Below, in pieces: positions 54,663 through 63,306 of a DNA stretch of 64,000 nucleotides. The stretch lies in NCBI RefSeq assembly GCF_000691165.1, contig NZ_ASJD01000001.1, forward strand, positions 62,001 through 126,000. The letters run 5' to 3'. The first letter of the stretch is position 1; each line of letters starts with the position of its first letter. Source of the DNA: Bacillus safensis FO-36b (GTDB lineage: Bacteria; Bacillota; Bacilli; Bacillales; Bacillaceae). Position numbers and translations under genes: made by a program. The notes below the pieces were generated by a model. The model was not told the DNA's origin and made no database searches. It saw only the letters and a list, made by a program, of their open reading frames with translations.

Positions 54663-56243
54663 ATGAAAAGAGAAGACTTAATTGCACCAGAACAATATAA
54701 CTTAGTCAGCGAGATTGAAGCGTTCAGTCATGACAAGGAGAAAATGGCCCTGCACTGGCAGGACGGCAATGGCCACGAAGCGCATGTGACGTATGCAGCA
54801 TTAGTGGAAGAGGCAAATAAAATTGGACATGTTTTATTAAAAGCAGGCTTCAAAAAAGGCGATAAAATCATTGTGATGGTGCCGCGCATGCTCGAGGCAT
54901 ACAGCATTTATTTAGCGATTTTGAAAACAGGAATGGTCGTGATTCCTTGTTCAGAAATGCTGCGTGCAAAAGATATAGATTATCGAATTGAACATGCAGA
55001 AGCAAAGGGAGCGATCGTTTACTCTTCATTCATTCAATCGTTCGACGGAACCAAACAGCCAAACGATTTTAAAACATTCTCAATCGGTGAAAACGATCAT
55101 GGCTGGAGAAACATTCTAGCGCAAAAAGAAGAGCAATCAAACGAACTTGAATTGGCAGATACAAAGCGCACAGACATGGCGTTTTTATCCTATACATCAG
55201 GTACAACAGGGAACCCTAAAGGGGTTGTTCATACACACGGATGGGCGTATGCACATTTACGCACAGCTGCCAAAGCATGGCTCTCCATTAGTGAAGGAGA
55301 TAAAGTATGGGCAACAGCAGGACCAGGCTGGCAAAAATGGGTGTGGAGCCCCCTCTTATCTGTGTTAGGAAGTGGAGCAGAAGGCTTTGTGTATGGAGGA
55401 AAATTCAATCCAAATACATACTTAGAGCTGCTTCAAAAAAATGAAATCAATGTCCTATGCTGTACACCGACAGAATATCGCTTTATGGCAAAAGTAGATG
55501 ATTTAAGTCAGTATGAGCTGCCAAAGCTGCATAGTGCTGTTTCTGCGGGAGAGCCGCTGAACCGTGAAGTCATTGATACATTCAAAAAGCATTTCGATAT
55601 AGAAGTACGAGACGGCTATGGCCAAACTGAAAGCACACTGCTCGTAGGGGTGCTAAAAGGAATGGACATCAAGCCAGGCAGTATGGGAAAACCAACCCCT
55701 GGCAACGAAGTAGACATCATTGATGAGGATGGAAACATCTGCGCACCTGGAGAAATTGGTGACATTGCGGTCCATCTTGAAACGCCGGCTTTATTTAAGG
55801 AATACTATAAAGACGAAGAGCGTACAAAGGCGCAGCGCCGCGGCAATTACTTTATTACGGGTGACCGCGCGAAAAAAGACGAAGATGGTTACTTCTGGTT
55901 TGAAAGCCGCAGAGATGACATCATTGTCAGCTCAGGCTATACAATTGGACCGTTTGAAGTAGAGGATGCGCTGATCAAGCATCCAGCAGTGAAGGAATGT
56001 GCAGTTGTGGCAAGCCCGGATGAAATCAGAGGATCAATCGTGAAAGCATACGTCGTCCTTCGTGATGGAACTGTGCAAAGTGATGAATTGATCAAAGAGC
56101 TGCAAACACATGTGAAAAACACAACAGCACCATACAAATACCCAAGAGAAATCGAATTCATTGACGAACTGCCAAAAACACCGTCAGCGAAAATTCGCCG
56201 TGTAGAGCTGAGAGAAAGAGAGCTTGCACGAAAAAATAAATAA
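54663..56243 (+). CDS. ytcI: Acyl-CoA synthetase YtcI
   Basis: A 526-residue AMP-forming acyl-CoA ligase of the medium-chain (MACS) type. SYTSGTTGNPKG is the P-loop, DGYGQTES the core motif and PKTPSAKIRR the catalytic lysine region. It resembles acsA but has a distinct substrate pocket, and the natural acid is not known. AAAGGAG precedes the ATG at 54663; a frame opening at 54594 has no ribosome site. Confidence 0.9.
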   Translation: MKREDLIAPEQYNLVSEIEAFSHDKEKMALHWQDGNGHEAHVTYAALVEEANKIGHVLLKAGFKKGDKIIVMVPRMLEAYSIYLAILKTGMVVIPCSEMLRAKDIDYRIEHAEAKGAIVYSSFIQSFDGTKQPNDFKTFSIGENDHGWRNILAQKEEQSNELELADTKRTDMAFLSYTSGTTGNPKGVVHTHGWAYAHLRTAAKAWLSISEGDKVWATAGPGWQKWVWSPLLSVLGSGAEGFVYGGKFNPNTYLELLQKNEINVLCCTPTEYRFMAKVDDLSQYELPKLHSAVSAGEPLNREVIDTFKKHFDIEVRDGYGQTESTLLVGVLKGMDIKPGSMGKPTPGNEVDIIDEDGNICAPGEIGDIAVHLETPALFKEYYKDEERTKAQRRGNYFITGDRAKKDEDGYFWFESRRDDIIVSSGYTIGPFEVEDALIKHPAVKECAVVASPDEIRGSIVKAYVVLRDGTVQSDELIKELQTHVKNTTAPYKYPREIEFIDELPKTPSAKIRRVELRERELARKNK

Positions 56244-56254
56244 TGAATAAATGA

Positions 56255-56289
56255 GAAGCGTTTGGATGGAAGCATCCAGCGCTTTTTTT
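56255..56289 (+). terminator. Terminator of ytcI
   Basis: AAGCGTTTGGATG pairs with CATCCAGCGCTTT and has a run of seven T. Its outer arms are almost identical to the terminator after the next gene. Confidence 0.88.
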
Positions 56290-56375
56290 GTACGGAAAAT
56301 GAAATTTATTGAAAGCAGGCAGGGTGCTTTATGTTAAAATATGTAGGAATTTCTGAAAAAGGAGAATGTTTGTAG

Positions 56376-56990
56376 ATGTCCATTGCGATCATTCATGGAA
56401 TTGTACTTGCCTTTGGTCTCATTTTACCTTTGGGCGCACAAAATGTATTTGTATTTCAACAAGGAGCGCTGCAACCTCGATTATATCGAGCATTGCCTGT
56501 CGTCATCACGGCTGCTCTTTGTGACACACTTTTAATTGCTTTAGCTGTCATAGGTGTTTCTGTTGTGGTGTTTACCATTCCAGTGCTGCAAATCGGTCTT
56601 TATATCATTGGTTTCTGTTTTTTAGTTTATATGGGATGGTCTGTATGGAACACAAGCTCATCAGCAGGGGATCAAGAGAAGCAGAAATTAATGCCTGCAA
56701 GAAAACAAATTTTATTTGCTTGTTCAGTTTCTCTTTTAAATCCCCACGCGATTCTCGATACGATTGGTGTCATTGGTACGAATTCGCTGCAATATAGCGG
56801 AGCAGAAAAGCTGGCGTTTACACTTGCCTGTATCATCGTGTCCTGGTTATGGTTTATTGGGCTCGCCCTTTTAGGGAAGATGTTAGGAAAGTTAGATACA
56901 AACGGCAAATGGATGAACCGTATTAATAAGGCTTCGGCGGTCATGATCTGGCTGGTTGCGTTATACATTGCGTATCAATTGATTGTGTAA
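56376..56990 (+). CDS. LysE/ArgO-type amino acid exporter
   Basis: A 204-residue, six-helix exporter of the LysE superfamily. LPLGAQNVFVFQQGA and SLLNPHAILDTIGVIG are the family signatures and place it with the LysE/ArgO basic amino acid exporters rather than the RhtB group. AAGGAG is 11 bases before the ATG. It is monocistronic, bracketed by two very similar terminators. The substrate, Lys or Arg, is inferred. Confidence 0.87.
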   Translation: MSIAIIHGIVLAFGLILPLGAQNVFVFQQGALQPRLYRALPVVITAALCDTLLIALAVIGVSVVVFTIPVLQIGLYIIGFCFLVYMGWSVWNTSSSAGDQEKQKLMPARKQILFACSVSLLNPHAILDTIGVIGTNSLQYSGAEKLAFTLACIIVSWLWFIGLALLGKMLGKLDTNGKWMNRINKASAVMIWLVALYIAYQLIV

Positions 56991-57012
56991 GGTACATAGA
57001 GAATTAAACAAA

Positions 57013-57048
57013 GAAGCGTTTGGACGTAATGATCCAGCGCTTTTTTTA
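57013..57048 (+). terminator. Terminator of the LysE-type exporter gene
   Basis: AAGCGTTTGGA pairs with TCCAGCGCTTT, followed by TTTTT. The arms repeat those of the terminator at 56255. Confidence 0.88.
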
Positions 57049-57199
57049 TGTTGGAAGTGTAGCAGCCTTACAATATATCGGAATCAAACCTATGAAATTC
57101 TTTGAGTTTGGGATGATCGAAAGAACTATTTCAGAAACGTCTGCTCTTCATATATTGGGATAAGTCACTTTTCTTCTAATTTGATCCTGTTCTGTTTTA

Positions 57200-57237
57200 A
57201 AATGACATTGAGACGGGGTCACTCATCCTCGTCATTT
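57200..57237 (+). promoter_or_regulatory. Nested hairpin just before the amidohydrolase ribosome site
   Basis: AAATGAC (57200-57206) and GTCATTT (57231-57237) enclose TGAG/CTCA. The structure ends a few bases before AAAAGGGGGA. I cannot assign it to a known class. Confidence 0.4.
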
Positions 57238-57253
57238 GAAAAGGGGGATATGG

Positions 57254-58606
57254 ATGAAGAAAACATTGTTTAAAGATGCAGCTCTTTTAACACTGGATCC
57301 ATCTTTAGGTTTTCTTGAAAAGGGAGATTTATTAATTGAAGGGAAACATATTTTAGAAGTTGGACCTTCAATTGAAGTAAGTGATGCTGACATTGTTGAT
57401 GCATCTGATATGGTCATCATGCCAGGTCTTGTAGATACACATCGGCATGTATGGCAGTCTGTCATCCGGGGCATAGGAACAGATTGGTCTTTGCAGACAT
57501 ATTTGAGCAAAATCTATTATGGCAACTATGGAGCGATGAGACGCCCATCCGACGATCGAATCGCCAATTATTTAGGGGCATTAGAGGCTTTAGATGCAGG
57601 TGTGACCACGTTTTTAGACTGGACGATGATCAATTCAATGGATCATACAGAAGAGCTCATTGAAGGATTAAAAGATGCGGGCATACGAGCTGTTTTTGCT
57701 TTTGGGTCCTCTGGAGATGCTGAATATTGGGATAGAGAGAGTACGCTCACCAATATGGAGGACGCAGCACGTGTGAAAAAAGCGCATTTTCAATCATCAG
57801 ATCAGCTTTTAACAATGGGACTTGCGATTCGTGGACCAGAGTTTTCTTCATGGGAGACGTCGGTATTTGAAATTGAAACAGCCCGGTCTCTAGATGCTCT
57901 ATGCAGTATGCACATCGGCTTTGGGAATTGGGGAGCGGAGGATCGATCGATTGAGCGGCTTCACAAAGCAGGGTTACTCGGACCGGATTTGAACATGGTG
58001 CATATTAATGCAATTGATGCGGATCAAATGAAGATGCTGGCAGACAGCGGAAGCTCCATATCCATTACCCCTGAAATTGAAATGATGATGGGTCACGGTT
58101 ATCCTGTCACAGGACTTGCGATTGCACAAGGTGTTCTTCCAACGCTCGGTGTAGACGTAGTGACAGCGACAGGAGGAGATTTGTTTGCCCAAATGAAATT
58201 CGGACTTCAAGCAGAGCGCGCGATCCAAAATCAATCGTTATTAATGGATGGGATCATGCCGGGGCCTGAACTTGGGCTGTCTGCTCATCAAATGCTTGAG
58301 GCTGCGACGATCAATGGCGCTCGTGCATTACAGCTCGATCATAAAATTGGGTCGCTTACACCTGGGAAAGAAGCTGATTTCATCCTAATCGACCGGACAA
58401 GCATGAATCTTCTGCCCATGACAGATCCGGCTGGCGCGGTTGTCCAAACGGCACACCCTTCAAATGTTGATTCTGTTTATGTGGCTGGAAAAGCCGTGAA
58501 ACAAAACGGAAAGCTTGTCGGTGTGAATCTAGAAGAGGTCAAACGAAAAGCTTATGCAGCAAGAGACCATATTTTATCACACAAGTTTGAATCAACACCT
58601 TCGTAA
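57254..58606 (+). CDS. TRZ/ATZ-type amidohydrolase (deaminase-like)
   Basis: A 450-residue metal-dependent hydrolase. The HxH metal motif is His63-Arg-His65 (VDTHRHVWQS), further ligands lie in SMHIG and MVHIN, and the catalytic Asp in LGVDVVTATGGDLF. The pattern is that of the cytosine deaminase/TrzN/AtzB group acting on purine- or triazine-like rings. Which ring it deaminates is not visible. AGGGGGA precedes the ATG at 57254. A possible RNA hairpin lies just upstream. Confidence 0.82.
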   Translation: MKKTLFKDAALLTLDPSLGFLEKGDLLIEGKHILEVGPSIEVSDADIVDASDMVIMPGLVDTHRHVWQSVIRGIGTDWSLQTYLSKIYYGNYGAMRRPSDDRIANYLGALEALDAGVTTFLDWTMINSMDHTEELIEGLKDAGIRAVFAFGSSGDAEYWDRESTLTNMEDAARVKKAHFQSSDQLLTMGLAIRGPEFSSWETSVFEIETARSLDALCSMHIGFGNWGAEDRSIERLHKAGLLGPDLNMVHINAIDADQMKMLADSGSSISITPEIEMMMGHGYPVTGLAIAQGVLPTLGVDVVTATGGDLFAQMKFGLQAERAIQNQSLLMDGIMPGPELGLSAHQMLEAATINGARALQLDHKIGSLTPGKEADFILIDRTSMNLLPMTDPAGAVVQTAHPSNVDSVYVAGKAVKQNGKLVGVNLEEVKRKAYAARDHILSHKFESTPS

Positions 58607-58616
58607 ATAAAATAAC

Positions 58617-58644
58617 CCCATAGGCGATGCCTATGGGGAATTGA
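58617..58644 (-). terminator. Terminator of bceAB
   Basis: CCCCATAGGC and GCCTATGGGG form a perfect 10-bp stem with a 3-base loop right after the bceB stop. The minus-strand tail is T-rich (TTATTTTATTT), the plus-strand tail is not. Confidence 0.8.
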
Positions 58645-60582
58645 TTACAAGGATTCTTTAATGACCTTTTTATAATATTGGACAGACAGGAATCCGAAGA
58701 CAGAATAGAGGGCAGTGTAAATCGACATGACGATAAGCATTGGAGTCCACAATTCTCCGCCGAACAAAAACCAGCCTGATTGTACAGCAAAGTAGCTGTG
58801 CAGCAATCCGATGATGAGCGGAATCCCAAAGTTAAACAGCTGTTTAAGCCGGATGCCTTTTAATAGATCCTTCTCAGTAAAACCAAGCTTACGCAAGATC
58901 GTGTAGGAGCTTTGTTCCTCTTCACTTTCATTCATTTGTTTAAAGTATAAAATACAGCCTGATGTGACAAGGAAGCTGAGACCTAAAAATCCGACCACAA
59001 ACATCATCAGTCCTATTGTTTGTTTTTGCTGCTGAGCTGAAGCTAATTGAGACATGCTTTTGTCACTTAGTTTTAAAGATGTAAACACGCTATTTGCTTG
59101 TTCAAGATTTTTATCATCTTTTATATTGACTGCGTTATATTGGCTATTCTTAAGCTGCAGCTTTGGATCTTTCTGCTTGTCGAGCTGCTCAAAAACATTT
59201 TGACTCACGACGGCAACAGGCAGACCGCCAAAAGTGAAGTTGTAAGAAATGAGATAATCTTTCTTCATATCCATGACTTTCAAATCAACAGGCTTTTTGA
59301 TGAGAAGTTTCACATTGCCTGAGCTTTGAATCGGCATGAATTTCTTTAATAGATCACTGTAGCCGCTTAAAATCACTTCGTTGTTCTCCACATGAATATT
59401 TGGTGCGTTTTTCTCACTGATCACAGGCAGTGTCAATACGCCTGGATCATTATTCATATTTTTCAACTCTGAATCCATGATTTTTTTCGCATCAAATTTT
59501 GCTTGAATCACTTTGACCTGTTTTTGATCATAAGCAATATGTTTGTCAGAAAGTGCACGAGTGAAGGTTGCTGCTTCTTTTTCTGAGCCCATGACGAAAT
59601 GAGCTGGAATTTGCTGCTCAGCGGTTTTTTCTGCTGAGTAATAGGAAATGTAGCTAAGAGCCAGCAAACCGATGGCAAGTGCAGATACGGTTGTAATAAT
59701 CGTTAAAAGCAGTGCATTTGATTTTAGCCGGAACATAATGGATGACAAAGATAACACTTCATGAATGGCGAGATAGCCATTTTTTCTTTTACGTACGATA
59801 TTGGCAATGAAAGAAACAGAGCCTTTGTAAAAAAGAAAGGTACCGATGATGACAGAGGCTAAAATATAAATCATGGCTAAAAGTAACTCAAGCATCGACT
59901 TATATGAGCCGGTAAAAAGCTTAGAAGAAATATAATAGCCTGAGCTGATCAAGACAATACCGAAAACCCCAATGATGATTTCAAACACAGAGATCTTTTT
60001 CACACGCTGTTCTGTCGAAGATGTTGTTCTAAACAAAGATAAAATGGTCTGTCTATTAATAAACCATCTATTTCTTAACATGATTAATCCATAGATGATG
60101 AAAAAGACGATAAGTGTCTGTAAAAGGGCCATGCCTGAAAAGTGCAGGTTGGCGATGGCGCTGACGCCGGTTACTTTAAATAGCACCATCAGCATGAGTT
60201 TTGAACCGATAAATCCAGCTATGATGCCAACACCCATGGAGAATACGTATAGAATAAAATTTTCTGCATTAAGCAGTTTGGCAATTTTTTGTTTCGTCAT
60301 GCCAATGAGCTGAAGGAGGCCTATTTCTCTTCCTCTGCGTTTAATAAAAATGCTGTTCGCATATAACAGGAAGATCCCAACAATGGCAATGAGTAGTACA
60401 GAAGCGGCTTTGATCGCCGCACCGCCCTTAATGGAGCCTTTTACATCATCAAGTGCTGGTGAGTACTGCAAGGTGACAAAGGAAAAATAGAGCGCGACAC
60501 TAAACACGAGAGCAAACACGTATAAATAGTAATTCTTCAAATTTTTCTTCAGGTTACGGAAGATGAGCTGATTAATGTTCAT
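58645..60582 (-). CDS. bceB: BceB-type ABC transporter permease
   Basis: A 645-residue permease of the BceB family: ten predicted helices with FtsX-type blocks ([15 protein letters not shown] and [17 protein letters not shown]) and a large extracellular domain between helices 7 and 8 (about residues 315-520). In B. subtilis this domain helps sense bacitracin-type peptides and the permease frees lipid-linked targets from the drug. It overlaps bceA by 11 bases. High resemblance of the adjacent ATPase to BceA makes bacitracin the first candidate ligand. Confidence 0.9.
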   Translation of the reverse strand: MNINQLIFRNLKKNLKNYYLYVFALVFSVALYFSFVTLQYSPALDDVKGSIKGGAAIKAASVLLIAIVGIFLLYANSIFIKRRGREIGLLQLIGMTKQKIAKLLNAENFILYVFSMGVGIIAGFIGSKLMLMVLFKVTGVSAIANLHFSGMALLQTLIVFFIIYGLIMLRNRWFINRQTILSLFRTTSSTEQRVKKISVFEIIIGVFGIVLISSGYYISSKLFTGSYKSMLELLLAMIYILASVIIGTFLFYKGSVSFIANIVRKRKNGYLAIHEVLSLSSIMFRLKSNALLLTIITTVSALAIGLLALSYISYYSAEKTAEQQIPAHFVMGSEKEAATFTRALSDKHIAYDQKQVKVIQAKFDAKKIMDSELKNMNNDPGVLTLPVISEKNAPNIHVENNEVILSGYSDLLKKFMPIQSSGNVKLLIKKPVDLKVMDMKKDYLISYNFTFGGLPVAVVSQNVFEQLDKQKDPKLQLKNSQYNAVNIKDDKNLEQANSVFTSLKLSDKSMSQLASAQQQKQTIGLMMFVVGFLGLSFLVTSGCILYFKQMNESEEEQSSYTILRKLGFTEKDLLKGIRLKQLFNFGIPLIIGLLHSYFAVQSGWFLFGGELWTPMLIVMSIYTALYSVFGFLSVQYYKKVIKESL

Positions 60583-61333
60583 GCTTCACACCGCCTAAGA
60601 CACCTTGCGTTTTCATAATATCCTCGAAAAACATTTTTCTTTCTAAAGCGCCTTTATTCAACTGTGTATAAATCTGTCCATCCTTGATAAAAATGACGCG
60701 GCTTGAATAGCTGGCTGCGACAGGATCATGTGTCACCATCACAATGGTCGCTTTTCGTTTACGATTGAAATCTTGCAGCTTGTTGAGCAGGTCAGATGCA
60801 GATTTGGAATCAAGTGCCCCTGTAGGTTCATCAGCGAAAATAAGACTTGGTTCATGAATGAAGGCACGAACCGCCGATGTCCGCTGCTTTTGTCCACCAG
60901 AGAGTTCATTCGGGTATTTGTCTCTTAGTTCATAAATCCCCATGTCTTCTGCGAGCTGCTGAAAACGTTCAAAAGCTTCTTTTTTTGGTGTTTTGGAGAT
61001 GGATAAAGGCAAAAGAATATTTTCTTTGACCGTGAGTGTATCAAGTAAATTATAATCTTGAAAAACAAAGCCAAGCTGCTTTTTTCTAAATTCCGCAAGC
61101 TGCTGATCCTTCATTTGCGTCATCTCAGCATCTGCAATACGAATGGATCCGCTGGACACATGATCGATAGATGACAATACGTTCAGAAGGGTTGTTTTCC
61201 CCGAGCCTGATGGCCCCATAATACTGACAAATTCCCCGGCTTCAATGGTCAAATCAATGCCGCTCAGCACCTCTTGTTTGTTGAATTTATTTCCATAGCT
61301 TTTATAAATTTTGCGAGCTTCTAAAATGTTCAT
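60572..61333 (-). CDS. bceA: BceA-type ABC transporter ATPase
   Basis: A 253-residue ATPase of the same length as B. subtilis BceA and very like it, including the long shared C-terminal end [19 protein letters not shown]. Walker A is at 40-47 (GPSGSGKT), the signature LSGGQ at 144-148, Walker B at 164-169. With BceB it forms a peptide antibiotic resistance and sensing transporter. AAAGGGG is 8 bases before the ATG. Confidence 0.93.
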   Translation of the reverse strand: MNILEARKIYKSYGNKFNKQEVLSGIDLTIEAGEFVSIMGPSGSGKTTLLNVLSSIDHVSSGSIRIADAEMTQMKDQQLAEFRKKQLGFVFQDYNLLDTLTVKENILLPLSISKTPKKEAFERFQQLAEDMGIYELRDKYPNELSGGQKQRTSAVRAFIHEPSLIFADEPTGALDSKSASDLLNKLQDFNRKRKATIVMVTHDPVAASYSSRVIFIKDGQIYTQLNKGALERKMFFEDIMKTQGVLGGVKHEH

Positions 61334-61368
61334 TTGCTGAACCCCTTTTTCTTTTAATTGATATCTCT

Positions 61369-61374
61369 AGTATA
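61369..61374 (-). promoter_or_regulatory. -10 element of the bceA promoter
   Basis: On the minus strand TATACT, with no recognisable -35 at 17 bases. This agrees with an activator-dependent promoter. Confidence 0.5.
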
Positions 61375-61422
61375 AAAAGAAGCCTGCTAGACGTCCTTCG
61401 ATTTGGCGAACAAAATAGACGA

Positions 61423-61446
61423 GCATGTGACATTGTTGTCACATGC
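61423..61446. promoter_or_regulatory. BceR-type operator upstream of bceA
   Basis: GCATGTGACA and TGTCACATGC are perfect 10-base inverted arms with a TTGT spacer. The core TGTGACA..TGTCACA resembles the inverted repeat bound by BceR in B. subtilis, and the centre lies about 63 bases upstream of the -10 element. Confidence 0.75.
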
Positions 61447-61580
61447 CTGTTTTTTAAACAAATTGTATGTATACCAGTTTCTTATCAGGATGAGTTTTCT
61501 TTCCCCATTTATTTTATCTGTTTTTTACTCTTATGTATCAATCTTCTCTGATTTTTCATGTCATGATGTTGTTTGGAAGC

Positions 61581-61609
61581 TTTACATGGTCATTTTATTC
61601 ATGTATGAT
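61581..61609 (+). promoter_or_regulatory. Sigma-A promoter of the padR-SEDS unit
   Basis: TTTACA, 17 bases, TATGAT. The last base of the -10 is the first base of the dyad at 61609. Confidence 0.75.
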
Positions 61610-61631
61610 ATGCATATTGAATATATGCATA
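61609..61631. promoter_or_regulatory. PadR-type operator
   Basis: TATGCATAT and ATATGCATA are perfect 9-base inverted arms separated by TGAAT, lying over the transcription start and ending 30 bases before padR. PadR proteins usually bind such ATGT/ATGC-type dyads over their own promoters. Confidence 0.65.
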
Positions 61632-61660
61632 GTAAATCTATGTATTGGAGGTAACTAAGA

Positions 61661-62005
61661 ATGAAAGTGAGTAAAGAGCTTCTAAAGGGAAGTACATCTA
61701 CCCTTATATTAAGCTTATTAAATGAAAGACCAATGTATGGATATGAAATGATTAAAGAATTGGAGACGAAGTCGGAAGAGATTTTCAGTTTTAAAGAAGG
61801 GACAATCTATCCTATTTTGCACAATTTGGAGGCGAAAGAATTCATTATCTCTTACTGGGGCGAAGGGAGTGGCAACCGGAAAAGAAAGTATTACAAAATC
61901 AATGAACAGGGGAAAGCATTGATGCAGGAAAAGAAAGAAGAATGGAAAGTATTTAAACATGCAGTTGATGGCGTTTTGAATGGAGAGAAAATCGCATGGG
62001 ATTAG
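61661..62005 (+). CDS. PadR-family transcriptional regulator
   Basis: A 114-residue PadR regulator of the short type. The winged helix is complete (LLKGSTSTLILSLLNERPMYGYEMIKEL, then FKEGTIYPILHNLEAKEFI and RKRKYYKI), followed by one dimerisation helix. TTGGAGG precedes the ATG. The gene overlaps the next one by 10 bases, so both proteins are probably made in a set ratio. It most likely represses its own promoter through the dyad upstream and lets go on a ligand or on contact with the partner's N-terminal domain. The signal is unknown. Confidence 0.9.
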   Translation: MKVSKELLKGSTSTLILSLLNERPMYGYEMIKELETKSEEIFSFKEGTIYPILHNLEAKEFIISYWGEGSGNRKRKYYKINEQGKALMQEKKEEWKVFKHAVDGVLNGEKIAWD

Positions 62006-63249
62006 ATAAAAAGTTTGAGAAGTATGTCAAAAGTGTATGTAAACGAATTAAAAATAAAGATGTTCATTCGAGTGTAAAGCTTGAACTGATGGATCATTTA
62101 TACACACTAAAAGAGGAAGCAATGAATGCTGGGGTGTCTGAAGAAGAGGCGGTAGATCAAGCGTTGAACCAAATTGGTGATGCGGAAATTCTTGGAATGC
62201 AGCTTCATGAAACTCATAAAACCCAAATGGATTTTAAAATGATTCTTCTAGTGTTAGCCACTTGTTTTTGCGGGCTGTTTGTGATGTACTTTTTGCAGTT
62301 TCATTCAGATTTTACAAATCTTCAAAACATGAACATTTTTTATAAAAGCCTTGCCTTTTATTTAGTGGGTCTAGTGCTTATGTTTGGTTTGTTTTCATTC
62401 GATTATCGGCGCTTATTGAAATACTCTTGGCATTTATACATTGGGACACTCGGAATGCTGATTTTTTCGATGATGTTCGGGGCAAGAGTGAACGGTATAC
62501 TTTTTTTAAGAATAAGTGATGTATCAATAAATTTGACTGAGATTATGCCTTTTCTTCTAGCTATTTCTTTAGCAGGTATCTTTCACAATTGGAGTTGGGA
62601 GAATGGGCTCAAAGCTTGGCTTGGAGTAGGGATTATGGCTTTACCGATTATTTTAATCAGTACGATTGGTTTTCTTCCTGCGACCGTTATTTGTCTGGTC
62701 ATGTGCTTAACCGTGATGTATGTGTCTAGCGCAAGTTTATGGCAAATCATTATGCTGACAGCAGCAGGCATTTTATATCTGATGGTTGAATTATTTTCTC
62801 TTTTTCAAGCAGATGGGCACCTTTCCTTTTATAGAATTCATGAATTCAGCTCAAACGGGCTTCAGATCACCTCTTATGCCATGTCAGAAGTTCACACGGA
62901 TTGGATGTTTACATATATCATTTATTCATTTGGCTGGTTCGCAGGGCTCATTGCGCTCATGTTGTTTGTCATCTTTATTCACAGAGTATTTCATACAGCA
63001 AAACGAGTGAAAATGGCTTATGGCAAAATGGTCATGACAGGTTTAGCCGCTGTGTTTGCAGCAAAATGTCTCTTAAGCATTTTCACAAACTTTGGCTTTC
63101 TGCCTTTATCTGGAGTGTCTATGCCTTTCATGAGTTATGGAGGTTCACATATTCTTCTAGAAATGATGGCTGTTGGGCTGATCTTAAGTATTTATAGACG
63201 GAGACAGATGGGAGATGTTTTTCGCCAAGAAGCGGGGAGTATTTCCTAA
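61996..63249 (+). CDS. HAAS/permease-prefix-like domain fused to a SEDS (FtsW/RodA-type) membrane protein
   Basis: A 417-residue protein. Residues about 1-75 form a soluble helical domain (SSVKLELMDHLYTLKEEA, then GVSEEEAVDQALNQIGD) of the kind that accompanies PadR regulators, known as HAAS or permease prefix domain. From about residue 82 on there are ten helices with SEDS signatures: VNG at 165-167, a Glu at 182 where FtsW has QPSE (here NLTE), HTD with Asp302 at the place of the catalytic Asp of RodA, and PFMSYGG at 377-383. Usual SEDS proteins polymerise lipid II. No class B PBP partner lies nearby. It overlaps padR by 10 bases. Confidence 0.85.
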   Translation: MGLDKKFEKYVKSVCKRIKNKDVHSSVKLELMDHLYTLKEEAMNAGVSEEEAVDQALNQIGDAEILGMQLHETHKTQMDFKMILLVLATCFCGLFVMYFLQFHSDFTNLQNMNIFYKSLAFYLVGLVLMFGLFSFDYRRLLKYSWHLYIGTLGMLIFSMMFGARVNGILFLRISDVSINLTEIMPFLLAISLAGIFHNWSWENGLKAWLGVGIMALPIILISTIGFLPATVICLVMCLTVMYVSSASLWQIIMLTAAGILYLMVELFSLFQADGHLSFYRIHEFSSNGLQITSYAMSEVHTDWMFTYIIYSFGWFAGLIALMLFVIFIHRVFHTAKRVKMAYGKMVMTGLAAVFAAKCLLSIFTNFGFLPLSGVSMPFMSYGGSHILLEMMAVGLILSIYRRRQMGDVFRQEAGSIS

Positions 63250-63258
63250 GTAAACCAC

Positions 63259-63302
63259 CGCAATCTCTTCGCGCAAGTTTTGACAGCCGCGAAGAGATTG
63301 CG
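63259..63302. repeat. Perfect 15-bp inverted repeat between the SEDS gene and bceS
   Basis: CGCAATCTCTTCGCG (63259-63273) and CGCGAAGAGATTGCG (63288-63302) are exact complements with a 14-base loop. Neither strand has a T run after the stem, so it is not a usual intrinsic terminator, although it lies between two convergent stops. Confidence 0.8.
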
Positions 63303-63306
63303 ATTG

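Noticed and set aside
61423..61456. The GCATGTGACA dyad plus T run as an intrinsic terminator
   Set aside because: No plus-strand gene lies upstream that could use it, and the core fits a BceR operator in the right place for bceA.
61403..61654. An 83-codon plus-strand frame between the bceA and padR starts
   Set aside because: It runs through the BceR-type operator and the padR promoter, has no ribosome site, and reads as an AT-rich random sequence.
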